From positions 1-8,040 of the forward strand of contig DATJPR010000288.1 of assembly GCA_035506295.1 (NCBI GenBank): a stretch of 8,040 nucleotides of DNA, written 5' to 3'. The notes under the pieces are model-generated. The model saw only the letters and a list, made by a program, of their open reading frames with translations. It made no database searches and was not told where the DNA came from. This DNA comes from DATJPR01 sp035506295 (GTDB lineage Bacteria; Bacteroidota; Ignavibacteria; UBA10030; UBA6906). Shown here in pieces: positions 1-6,834 of the stretch. The position numbers and the translations under genes are program-made. The first letter of the stretch is position 1. Each line of letters starts with the position of its first letter.

Positions 1-1
1 G

Positions 2-424
2 CAGTCGGTTGGCGGACTGGGAGTTTTCTACTGGGAACCGGAGTCCTATTCGTGGATGGGCTACAACCTGGGAGCGTGGGATCCGGCAACCAAGGAACCC
101 ACAGTTGCGATGGATGCCTTTCTTGGCATTCGGGCGACGTCCGTGAAACCGTTGGGAACGGTGTTGGGTTACAGGTTGAATGTGTACCCGAACCCGTTCA
201 ACCCGAGCACAACGATCGACTATGATCTCCCGAAGGCATCGAGGATCACGATCGTGATCTATAATCTTCTTGGCGAAGAAGTCGCGCGCCCCGTAGACCG
301 CTTCGACTATTCCGGTCGTCATAGTGTGACGTGGTCGCCGGAGAATGCGGCGAGCGGAGTCTACATCTGCAGGCTGGAATCCTCGGGCCATGAGGAGACG
401 GCGAAGCTGATCCTCATGAAGTAA
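2..424 (+). CDS. GH53 arabinogalactan endo-beta-1,4-galactanase, C-terminal part with T9SS sorting domain (5' partial)
   Basis: The reading frame is open from the first bases and ends at a TAA, giving 140 visible residues; the true start lies upstream of the window. The first ~45 residues (GLGVFYWEPE, then NLGAWDP and AMDAFLG) match the last barrel strand and end of GH53 galactanases, which cleave internal beta-1,4 links of type I (arabino)galactan. From about base 182 to the end is an ~80-residue FlgD-like Ig/type IX sorting domain: YPNPFNPSTTI, a YNLLGEEV strand, SGVYICRL and a terminal KLILMK. In Bacteroidota and relatives such tails direct export and cell-surface attachment or release, and are cleaved off. 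The internal ATG at 56 is not the start, because homology continues upstream of it. The GH53 call rests on only a short C-terminal piece, but the galactose genes downstream support it. The sorting-domain call is firmer than the enzyme call. Confidence 0.8.
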   Translation, partial: QSVGGLGVFYWEPESYSWMGYNLGAWDPATKEPTVAMDAFLGIRATSVKPLGTVLGYRLNVYPNPFNPSTTIDYDLPKASRITIVIYNLLGEEVARPVDRFDYSGRHSVTWSPENAASGVYICRLESSGHEETAKLILMK

Positions 425-432
425 TTATCGGG

Positions 433-455
433 AAGGCGAAGGCGGTCTTCTCCTT
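433..455 (+). terminator. stem-loop after the galactanase gene, weak terminator candidate
   Basis: AAGG-C-GAAG, loop GCGGT, CTTC-T-CCTT forms eight base pairs with one C/T mismatch, 8 bases after the galactanase stop. Only a broken T-rich stretch (GCTTG) follows, so it is not a canonical intrinsic terminator. It may still separate the galactanase transcript from the regulator gene or protect its 3' end. Confidence 0.4.
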
Positions 456-457
456 GC

Positions 458-487
458 TTGTGGAAATCCTCGATTATGGATATATTT
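458..487 (+). promoter_or_regulatory. putative promoter of the LacI-family regulator gene
   Basis: TTGTGG (458-463) and TATATT (481-486) are separated by 17 bases, the ideal sigma-70 spacing. The same bases also fit the Bacteroidota arrangement: TTG at 458-460, 20 bases, then TATATTTC, one base off TAnnTTTG. Transcription would begin near 493, leaving a leader of about 24 bases before the ATG at 517. This is motif reading only. Confidence 0.35.
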
Positions 488-497
488 CAAACGATTG
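488..497 (+). promoter_or_regulatory. putative LacI-family operator (autoregulation)
   Basis: CAAACGATTG is a near-palindrome around a central CG (one mismatched pair) and resembles the CAAACGTTTG core of LacI/PurR-type operators. It lies immediately downstream of the predicted -10 box, across the expected transcription start, where a bound repressor would block initiation. The regulator's hinge helix keeps the leucine (L56) that in LacI/PurR intercalates at the central CpG, which agrees with this type of site. Direct binding is inferred. Confidence 0.35.
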
Positions 498-516
498 CGG
501 AAAAACTTGCGTCCAG

Positions 517-1518
517 ATGAAACAGACCACCATCGTCGATATCGCCACAAAGCTCGGTGTTTCCCCCTCGACAGTTTCTCGCGCTCTCAGTGATCACCCC
601 GATGTAAAGCAGGCGACGAAAAATTTGGTCCGGAAGACCGCCGTCGAAAACAACTACACCCCGAATCCAATCGCGCGAAGCCTTCGGAACAGCAGGACAA
701 CAACCATCGGGGTCATCGTCCCCGAGATCAAACACGACTTTTTCTCTTCAGCGATCAGCGGAGTGGAAGATGTCGCCTACCGGGCCGGGTATACGATCCT
801 TGTGTGCCAGTCAAATGAAAGTCACGAACGTGAGGTCGTGAATACCCATCTGCTGCTCAACCACCGGGTGGCTGGCGTGGTGGTCTCGGTCGCGCAGGAT
901 TCGAAAGGTGGCGACCACTTCCGGGAGGTGCTGAAACGCAAGGTGCCACTGGTGTTCTTCGATCGCGCTGCCAAAGACATCGCGGCGTCCAAAGTCGTCA
1001 TCGACGATCTCAAGTTGGCGCATGACGCCGTTCGTTACCTTGTCGGGAAAGGATACAAACGGATCGCCCATTTTGGCGGCCCTCAGGCTCTCGGCATTTG
1101 TCGACAGCGGCTGGATGGTTACATGACAGCCCTGTCTGAATCGGGAATGCCCGTCACCGAAAGCATTGTCCGCTTCGGGGGAATGCACGAACAGGACGGC
1201 TACGCGGCAATGGACACGCTGCTCTCGGAGAACAACATCCCCGATGCTATCTTTGCGGTGAACGACCCGGTCGTCATCGGTGCATTCCAGCGCATCAAGG
1301 AAGCCGGGCTGAGAATACCGGACGATATCGCTCTGGTCGGCTTTTCGAACAACAAGATCACCAGCCTGGTCGACCCGCAAATCACCACTGTCGATCAGCC
1401 GTCGTTCGAAATGGGGCGAAAGGCGGCGGCGATCCTCATCGACACCATTGAAGGGCGGCTCACCGAACCGACGACGTTCGTGGTGGATGCAAAATTGATT
1501 GTGCGAGGATCCACCTGA
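517..1518 (+). CDS. LacI-family transcriptional regulator, probably of galactan/galactose use
   Basis: The product has 333 residues, the usual LacI-family length. Residues 4-24 form the helix-turn-helix (TTIVDIATKLGVSPSTVSRA), with P17, S18 and R22 at the positions that read the operator in LacI. The hinge helix follows (PNPIARSLRN, L56). The rest is a periplasmic-binding-protein-like sensor domain starting near TTTIGVIVPEI, with the typical DGYMTAL, IFAVND and DIALVGFSN segments and a C-terminal PQITTVDQP. The ATG at 517 was chosen over the upstream TTG at 454 because it puts R22 and L56 in exact LacI register and leaves room for the promoter; it has no strong Shine-Dalgarno. The gene sits between the galactanase and galK, so galactose or a galacto-oligosaccharide is the likely effector, though the ligand cannot be read from the sequence. 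Repression is the usual mode but is not proven. Confidence 0.9.
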   Translation: MKQTTIVDIATKLGVSPSTVSRALSDHPDVKQATKNLVRKTAVENNYTPNPIARSLRNSRTTTIGVIVPEIKHDFFSSAISGVEDVAYRAGYTILVCQSNESHEREVVNTHLLLNHRVAGVVVSVAQDSKGGDHFREVLKRKVPLVFFDRAAKDIAASKVVIDDLKLAHDAVRYLVGKGYKRIAHFGGPQALGICRQRLDGYMTALSESGMPVTESIVRFGGMHEQDGYAAMDTLLSENNIPDAIFAVNDPVVIGAFQRIKEAGLRIPDDIALVGFSNNKITSLVDPQITTVDQPSFEMGRKAAAILIDTIEGRLTEPTTFVVDAKLIVRGST

Positions 1519-1580
1519 TCGATCTCCGGAAAGAGGTCGCCAGCGAATGAGCACTACCGGAACGAGGGTGTGAAATCGAA

Positions 1581-2756
1581 ATGCATGATGCTCAGAGAAT
1601 AGAGAAGTCCTACATTGAACTGTTCGGAGAACGACCCCTCCTCGTGCGTTCCCCGGGAAGAGTAAACCTCCTCGGAGAACACACAGACTACAACGAAGGC
1701 TTCGTCCTTCCCGCGGCCATCAGCAAGTCGATGGTGTTCGCCATCGGCCCTTCGCGCAACGGCGATTGCAGGATCGTCGCCGCGGACATGAACGACGACC
1801 ATCAGTTCCAGCTTCCCGTCGTCACTCCTTCGCCAAAGGGATGGCCCAACTACATCCTGGGGGTCGTGGACGAACTGCAGAAGGCCGGCCATGCTCTCCG
1901 GGGATTCCGGTGTGTGTACGGGGGAGACATCCCGATCGGAGCGGGGATGTCGTCGTCCGCCGCCATTGAAGGAGGAATCGCCTTCGGGCTGAATGTCCTC
2001 TTTGAATTAGGCATCGATAACCTGTCGCTGGTCAAGCTGGCCCAGCGTGCGGAGAATCGGTTTGTCGGAGTCCAGTGCGGGATCATGGACCAGTATGTCA
2101 ATATCTTCGGCCAGCAGGGGAAAGTCCTCCGCATTGATTGCCGTTCCCTTGAGTACGAAGCGTACCCGTTTGAGTACGACAACATTGCGATTGTCTTGTT
2201 CGACTCCCGCGTCTCGCACTCGCTCGCATCGTCCGAATATAACCGCAGACGGGCAGAGTGCCGCGAGGGGGTGGAAGTTATGCGAAAGAGATTTCCCGCC
2301 GTCAAAAGTCTGCGCGATGTCTCGCTGAAGATGCTGGAAGAATGCACATCGGTCCTGGACCCGACGGTGTACAGGCGTTGCCGATACGTTGTGGACGAGA
2401 ACAATCGAATGGTGGAGGCGTGCGGCGCCCTGGCCCGCAGAGACATCAGCAGTTTCGGCGTGCTGATGTACCTGACCCATGCGGGACTCCGGGACGACTA
2501 CGCGGTGAGCTGCAAGGAGCTGGATTTTCTAGTTGACGCAACGGAGAATATTCGCGAAGTCTACGGCGCGCGCATGATGGGAGGCGGGTTCGGAGGTTGC
2601 ACGATCAACCTTGTCGAGAACGACGCCGTCGAGCGTGTTACCGGAGAGATCGCCGAGAAATATGCCCGGCGGTTCGACATACGGCCGCACGTGTACGTGA
2701 CTTCGATCAGATCCGGTACCGCCGTTCTCACTGTAGGAGAAGATGCGAGAGTCTGA
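1581..2756 (+). CDS. galK: galactokinase
   Basis: This is a GHMP-family kinase that phosphorylates galactose with ATP to galactose-1-phosphate, the first committed Leloir step, in the cytoplasm. The product has 391 residues, close to the usual 380-390. The galactokinase signature is at residues 26-46 (GRVNLLGEHTDYNEGFVLPA) with R27, E33, H34 and D36. The ATP loop GAGMSSSAA is at 120-128. The catalytic base is D170 in CGIMDQ. The third GHMP motif MMGGGFGGC is at 332-340. The ATG at 1581 follows a GAGGG about a dozen bases upstream and leaves the N-terminus at normal length. The gene lies 62 bases after the regulator with no obvious promoter between, so it may be read through from the regulator promoter. 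Its 3' end overlaps galT by 14 bases. All key residues are present, so it should be active. Confidence 0.97.
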   Translation: MHDAQRIEKSYIELFGERPLLVRSPGRVNLLGEHTDYNEGFVLPAAISKSMVFAIGPSRNGDCRIVAADMNDDHQFQLPVVTPSPKGWPNYILGVVDELQKAGHALRGFRCVYGGDIPIGAGMSSSAAIEGGIAFGLNVLFELGIDNLSLVKLAQRAENRFVGVQCGIMDQYVNIFGQQGKVLRIDCRSLEYEAYPFEYDNIAIVLFDSRVSHSLASSEYNRRRAECREGVEVMRKRFPAVKSLRDVSLKMLEECTSVLDPTVYRRCRYVVDENNRMVEACGALARRDISSFGVLMYLTHAGLRDDYAVSCKELDFLVDATENIREVYGARMMGGGFGGCTINLVENDAVERVTGEIAEKYARRFDIRPHVYVTSIRSGTAVLTVGEDARV

Positions 2757-3789
2757 GCTGTATTCCCACCCTCACCGGCGGAAAAACATCCTCACTGGCG
2801 AGTGGCTTCTGGTCTCTCCACAACGGACCAAGCGGCCGTGGCAGGGCGAGGTGAGCCCCAACGCCGAACGACGACGCCCTTCCTACGATCCTGAATGCTA
2901 CCTATGCCCCGGTAACGCCCGCGCAGGCGGCGTTCGAAACCCCGCATACACAGGCACGTACGTTTTCACGAATGATTTTCCCGCGCTCCTGCCGGACATT
3001 CCGACGAGCTCTGGAAAGAGGTCCGACTTGCTTGTGGCAAAATCGGAACGGGGAACGTGCCGCGTCGTCAATTTCTCTCCGAGGCACGACCTGACCCTCG
3101 CCGAAATGAATGACGTCGAAATAGCAAACGTCATCACGATCTGGCAACAGGAGTTTGCCTCGCTCGGAAGCATGGAGCATATCAACTCGGTCCAGATTTT
3201 CGAGAACAAAGGCGCCATCATGGGGAACAGCAATCCGCATCCTCATTGCCAGATCTGGGCCCAGGAAAGCGTCCCCATGGAATGCCGGAAAGAGGGGAGG
3301 CAATTGAAGGCCTTCTTTTCGAAGGCGAAACGGAGTCTGCTGGAAAGGTATTTGGCGGAAGAACTGAAATCCGGAGAGCGGATCGTTCACGAGAATTCGT
3401 CCTTTGTCTGCCTCGTGCCATTCTGGGCTGTGTGGCCGTACGAGACAATGATCCTGCCGAGAAAGAAACGGTCAACGATCCTTGAACTTACCGAGCCGGA
3501 AAAACAGGGCTTTGCGGAGGCGCTTCGAACCGTCACCGGCAAGTATGACAATCTCTTTGGCGTGTCATTTCCTTATTCCTCCGGCCTCCACCAGGCGCCA
3601 ACGGACGGGAGGAAACATCCCGAGTGGCACTTCCATATGCACTTCTACCCACCCCTTCTCCGATCGGCGACCGTGAAAAAGTACATGGTCGGTTACGAAA
3701 TGCTTGCTGAGCCGCAGCGTGACATCACCGCAGAACAAGCTGCAAAGATCCTCAAAGGACTGCCGGGCAGTCATCCGGTGGCGGGTTAG
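2743..3789 (+). CDS. galT: galactose-1-phosphate uridylyltransferase (class I)
   Basis: This enzyme exchanges UMP between UDP-glucose and galactose-1-phosphate through a covalent uridylyl-histidine, giving glucose-1-phosphate and UDP-galactose. It has 348 residues, the same length as the E. coli enzyme. The N-terminus SHPHRRKNILTGEWLLVSPQ is diagnostic. C52 and C55 (CYLC) and H115 supply the zinc site. The active-site triad is HPHCQ at 166-170, where H168 should be the uridylylated residue. E184, H283, H298 and H300 match the second metal site. The third triad position is cysteine (HPHCQ), as in animal GALT, rather than the glycine of E. coli. The ATG overlaps the galK stop by 14 bases with AGGAG just upstream, which suggests translational coupling. 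No galE is visible, so UDP-galactose must be epimerised by a gene elsewhere. Confidence 0.97.
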   Translation: MRESELYSHPHRRKNILTGEWLLVSPQRTKRPWQGEVSPNAERRRPSYDPECYLCPGNARAGGVRNPAYTGTYVFTNDFPALLPDIPTSSGKRSDLLVAKSERGTCRVVNFSPRHDLTLAEMNDVEIANVITIWQQEFASLGSMEHINSVQIFENKGAIMGNSNPHPHCQIWAQESVPMECRKEGRQLKAFFSKAKRSLLERYLAEELKSGERIVHENSSFVCLVPFWAVWPYETMILPRKKRSTILELTEPEKQGFAEALRTVTGKYDNLFGVSFPYSSGLHQAPTDGRKHPEWHFHMHFYPPLLRSATVKKYMVGYEMLAEPQRDITAEQAAKILKGLPGSHPVAG

Positions 3790-3816
3790 CACTTCGGGAA
3801 ATCGTGCCACGGGGTC

Positions 3817-3833
3817 GAAGCACCGATTGCTTC
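3817..3833 (+). terminator. hairpin downstream of galT, possible weak terminator or operator
   Basis: GAAGCA, loop CCGAT, TGCTTC is a perfect six-base-pair inverted repeat 27 bases after the galT stop. No T-run follows, so efficient intrinsic termination is unlikely. Its right half carries CGATTGC, also found in the operator candidate at 488-497 (bases 492-498), so it could instead be a regulator site for the GH2 gene. The rest of the 113-base gap holds an AT-rich TATTATAA (3881-3888) that could be a -10 box, with no convincing partner upstream. Confidence 0.3.
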
Positions 3834-3902
3834 AGCACATGTCGATGTCAATCTCCAGCCTAATCAACACTCGAAGAGACTATTATAAGGCGTTGACCTG
3901 TC

Positions 3903-6350
3903 ATGAAATACACGATTCCTTTCATTCTAAGTATGCTTATGATGCAGAGTGCTTTGTCGTCTGAGCCGCTCACGCCGGGGGGAGACAAAACTGACGGCCG
4001 AGAGAACTTCGACGCCGGATGGCACTTCGCCCGCTTCGGGTTGATGCCCGATGGCACGAGTATACCAGAACCACCACATATGGAGGCAACCGGTGTCGAT
4101 GAAGGAGGTTGGCAAAACGTTGACCTCCCCCATGATTGGGCGATAGGGGAAGGCTTCAGGAAGAACCTCCCGAGCAACACAGGAAAGCTGCCCTGGCAGG
4201 GAATAGGGTGGTATCGGAAACATTTTCGGGTACCTCAAGAGGACAAAGGCCGAGTATTCTTCGTCGATTTCGATGGAGCGATGTCTCATGCGAAGGTTTG
4301 GCTTAACGGTCGATACGTAGGAGAATGGCCGTACGGATACGCTTCCTTCAGACTCGAGCTCACCTCCTTCCTCAGGTTCGGAGAGGATAATGTCATTGCG
4401 GTAAGGCTGGAAAATCCTGAGGGATTCTCCCGGTGGTATCCGGGAGGCGGGATCTATAGGAATGTCTGGCTGGTGAAAACCGAACCTGTCCATCTGGCCC
4501 ATTGGGGAACATTCGTCTCGACGCCGCAGGTTGATCCAACAAACGCACTGGTCCGGGTGCAAACGGAAATCCAGAATCAGGGAGAGAGCCCGGCGAATGT
4601 TGAGCTCGAGCAATCGATCGTGCTTCCGCGCGGAGATCATGGCGACTCCTTAGTTACAAAATTCTCGGATAAGTCGATTGAGATCACACCAGGTAAGTCT
4701 TTAAAAATACAGCAAGAAACCAGTATTGCTTCACCTCACCTTTGGAGCATTGCATCTCCGCAATGCTATCTCCTTCGCACAATGTTGAAGCAGGCCGGCA
4801 AGCTGATCGAACAGTCGACGGTTCGATTCGGCATCCGAACTGCGGTCTTCGATGCCGTGCATGGCTTCCTCCTCAACGGTCAGAGAGTCAGGATCAATGG
4901 TGTCTGTGATCACCACGACCTTGGACCACTGGGCGCGGCAGTAACTGTGAAAGGGCTTGAACGTCAGATTCGGATTCTAAAAGAGATGGGGTGCAACGCC
5001 ATCCGCACTTCACACAATCCGCCTGCACCCGAACTGCTCGACGTTTGCGACAAGATGGGAATGCTAGTTCTGGACGAAGCCTTCGACTGTTGGATTGAAG
5101 GAAAAGTCCCAAATGATTATAGTTCATTGTTTCCCGCATGGCATGAAAAGGACATTCGTGCTCTTGTCCGGCGCGATCGGAACCATCCGTCGGTCATCAT
5201 GTGGAGCTGCGGCAATGAGGTGAGGGAACAAGAGAACGGGATCATTGCGGGAGAATTGCGGAGAATTTTTCTTAGTGAGGACCCGACACGGCCGGTCACA
5301 GCGGCCTGCGACAATCCACGCGCTGGCTTCAATGGTTTTCAGGATTCTGTGGATGTTTTTGGGTATAACTACAAGCCCAACTTGTACGGGAGGTTCCGGC
5401 AGGCGAACCCCGAAAAGCCGCTCTTCGGAAGTGAAACCGCGTCCTGCATCAGCTCGAACGGCGAGTACTTCTTTCCGGTAAGCGATGACAAGCTAAAAGG
5501 GGCGCAGGATGGACAAGTAAGCTCCTATGACCTCTGCGCGCCCCCGTGGGCGACGATACCCGACGTTGAGTTCGCCGGGGAGGACAAGAACCCGTCGGTT
5601 GCAGGGGAATTCGTCTGGACGGGATTCGACTACCTTGGCGAACCGACTCCGTATTCGGAAGATACCTCCTCTTCACGGAGTTCCTATTTCGGCATCCTGG
5701 ATCTCTGCGGGTTCAGGAAGGATCGATTCTACCTCTACCAGTCGCGCTGGAAGCCCGATCTCCCCATGGCCCATATTCTGCCCCACTGGAACTGGCCGGG
5801 GCGGGAAGGAAAAATCACCCCTGTCCACGTGTACACATCGGGTGATGAAGCCGAGTTATTCCTCAACGGGAAATCCCTCGGAAGGCAGAAGAAAGGGCCG
5901 TTCGAATACCGGCTGCGGTGGGACAGCGTCACTTATGAGCCGGGCAAGCTTATGGTGATCGCCTATCGAAACGGCAGAGAGTGGGCCAGGGATGAGAGAA
6001 AAACAACGGGGCCGGTATCCGCCATCCTGATCCTCCCGGAAGACACGGTGATTCATTCCGACGGCAACGATTTGTCCTACTGTCGAATCGTGGGGATGGA
6101 CAAGGATGGAACACAGGTGCCGACTGCAGAGAACCTCATTCGCTTTCATGTGGACGGTCCGGCCACGATCGCTGCGGTGGCCAACGGCGATGCGACCTGT
6201 ATGGATTCTTTCCGGTCTGATCGTTACCCTTTGTTCAACGGGCAATGTCTTGTCATCCTTCGATCCGAGGCCGGAAAGCCCGGCAATATCCGCCTCACGG
6301 CGGAAAGTGGCGGACTCAGCTCTGGGAGTGCGAACCTGCAATCCCGCTGA
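3903..6350 (+). CDS. exported GH2 beta-galactosidase (DUF4982-containing type)
   Basis: The 815-residue product begins with a likely Sec signal peptide (K2, then a hydrophobic run IPFILSMLMM, with cleavage near residues 17-20) and has no lipobox cysteine, so it is probably periplasmic. Domains in order: GH2 sugar-binding jelly roll (~70-195, with DLPHDWAIGEGF, GWYRKHF, VWLNG and WYPGGGIYRNVWL); Ig-like domain (~205-312); catalytic barrel (~315-615, with RINGVCDHHDLGPLG and AIRTSHNPP); DUF4982 Ig-like domain (~625-690, AELFLNGKSLG); and a GH2 C-terminal domain (~708-808, VPTAENLIRF and NGDAT). The acid/base is E439 in CGNEV and the nucleophile E511 in GSETAS, both present. Beta-galactosidase is the commonest activity of this architecture and fits galK-galT next door, but the exact glycosidic link is inferred. 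Unlike the galactanase it lacks a sorting tail, so the two enzymes should act in different places. The start has only a weak, distant AAGG. Confidence 0.88.
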   Translation: MKYTIPFILSMLMMQSALSSEPLTPGGDKTDGRENFDAGWHFARFGLMPDGTSIPEPPHMEATGVDEGGWQNVDLPHDWAIGEGFRKNLPSNTGKLPWQGIGWYRKHFRVPQEDKGRVFFVDFDGAMSHAKVWLNGRYVGEWPYGYASFRLELTSFLRFGEDNVIAVRLENPEGFSRWYPGGGIYRNVWLVKTEPVHLAHWGTFVSTPQVDPTNALVRVQTEIQNQGESPANVELEQSIVLPRGDHGDSLVTKFSDKSIEITPGKSLKIQQETSIASPHLWSIASPQCYLLRTMLKQAGKLIEQSTVRFGIRTAVFDAVHGFLLNGQRVRINGVCDHHDLGPLGAAVTVKGLERQIRILKEMGCNAIRTSHNPPAPELLDVCDKMGMLVLDEAFDCWIEGKVPNDYSSLFPAWHEKDIRALVRRDRNHPSVIMWSCGNEVREQENGIIAGELRRIFLSEDPTRPVTAACDNPRAGFNGFQDSVDVFGYNYKPNLYGRFRQANPEKPLFGSETASCISSNGEYFFPVSDDKLKGAQDGQVSSYDLCAPPWATIPDVEFAGEDKNPSVAGEFVWTGFDYLGEPTPYSEDTSSSRSSYFGILDLCGFRKDRFYLYQSRWKPDLPMAHILPHWNWPGREGKITPVHVYTSGDEAELFLNGKSLGRQKKGPFEYRLRWDSVTYEPGKLMVIAYRNGREWARDERKTTGPVSAILILPEDTVIHSDGNDLSYCRIVGMDKDGTQVPTAENLIRFHVDGPATIAAVANGDATCMDSFRSDRYPLFNGQCLVILRSEAGKPGNIRLTAESGGLSSGSANLQSR

Positions 6351-6377
6351 TAATCTGCCCACGAGGGGAGGGGAACG

Positions 6378-6764
6378 ATGCCGCTGAAGATCAAGCGCAT
6401 TTACGAACCAGCCGATGCTTCCGACGGGATCCGCGTCCTGGTGGACAGACTCTGGCCGCGAGGGATCTCGAAGGATCGGGCGCGTATCGATGAATGGCTG
6501 AAGGAGATTGCTCCTTCCACCGAGCTCCGAACGTGGTACCACCATGCGCCGGCCCGCTGGAAAGGATTCATCGCTCGTTACAAGGCAGAACTTGCCACTG
6601 CCGAAGGCGAGGAGCTTCTTCACCACCTCGGCTCCGCCGCCACCCGGCACACGGTCACGCTTCTCTTTTCATCGAAGGAGGAGAAGCGCAACAATGCCGT
6701 CGCCCTTCAATTGATATTGAATGCCCGGCAGCCATCGAAAAGCCCGAAGCGCAAGGCGAAATAG
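6378..6764 (+). CDS. DUF488 family (YeaO-like) protein
   Basis: This is a small soluble protein of 128 residues. It has the family hallmarks: an N-terminal IKRIYEP; DGIRVLVDRLWPRGISK (16-32); a central DEWLKEIAPS with LRTWYHH and RWKGFIARY; then VTLLFSSKEEKRNNA (93-107). It ends in a basic tail (KSPKRKAK). The biochemical role of DUF488 proteins is not established, and I assign none. The start is well supported by GAGGGGAGGGGAACG just ahead of the ATG. It begins 27 bases after the GH2 stop, so read-through from the galactose genes is possible. It precedes by 65 bases a stress regulator and an Fe-S repair gene, which look like the more natural partners. Confidence 0.88.
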   Translation: MPLKIKRIYEPADASDGIRVLVDRLWPRGISKDRARIDEWLKEIAPSTELRTWYHHAPARWKGFIARYKAELATAEGEELLHHLGSAATRHTVTLLFSSKEEKRNNAVALQLILNARQPSKSPKRKAK

Positions 6765-6786
6765 CGATCGCGAGCATTTTTCCCGG

Positions 6787-6804
6787 TTATGACCCAGGTC
6801 ATAA
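6787..6804 (+). promoter_or_regulatory. Crp/Fnr-type operator palindrome upstream of the regulator
   Basis: TTATGACC-CA-GGTCATAA is a perfect inverted repeat with 8-base arms and a 2-base centre. The TGA-N6-TCA core has exactly the spacing of CRP/FNR-family sites. The downstream regulator keeps the recognition-helix glutamate and arginine (E180, R184) that read the TGA half-site in CRP and FNR, so autoregulation is likely. The centre (6795.5) is 34.5 bases from the start codon, too close for classical class II activation at -41.5 (that would put +1 at 6837). This favours repression or a leaderless arrangement. Confidence 0.65.
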
Positions 6805-6819
6805 GGAATGTTCCTGCTA

Positions 6820-6834
6820 CTCATGTACCATGAG
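6820..6834 (+). repeat. inverted repeat enclosing the start codon of the Crp/Fnr regulator
   Basis: CTCATG-TAC-CATGAG has perfect 6-base arms around a 3-base loop, and the ATG at 6830-6832 lies in the right arm. In mRNA this could fold over the start codon; in DNA it could be a further protein site. A smaller repeat, GGAA-TG-TTCC (6805-6814), sits between it and the operator. Confidence 0.4.

Noticed and set aside
454..516. N-terminal extension of the LacI regulator from a TTG at 454
   Set aside because: The extra 21 residues have no family counterpart, would cover the predicted promoter and operator, and would break the exact LacI residue register obtained from the ATG at 517.
811..1554. 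247-codon minus-strand open frame opposite the LacI gene
   Set aside because: It lies antisense to a clear LacI-family gene, its translation is low-complexity and R/H/D-rich with no family recognised, and it is explained by codon bias of the true gene.
1519..1580. Possible separate promoter or operator before galK
   Set aside because: No spaced -35/-10 pair and no CG-centred dyad like the one at 488-497 was found. GATCGATC overlapping the regulator stop is a simple short palindrome.
3792..3820. CTTCG...CGAAG inverted repeat downstream of galT
   Set aside because: It has only five base pairs with a 19-base loop and competes with the stronger GAAGCA/TGCTTC hairpin, so it is probably chance.
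5856..6650. 264-codon minus-strand open frame opposite the GH2 end and DUF488 gene
   Set aside because: It spans two well-supported sense genes and shows no recognisable domain.
6494..6829. Long open frame running through the DUF488 gene into the Crp/Fnr gene
   Set aside because: The region upstream of 6830 is an out-of-frame reading of the DUF488 gene and its translation is not Crp-like. The regulator has normal length from 6830.
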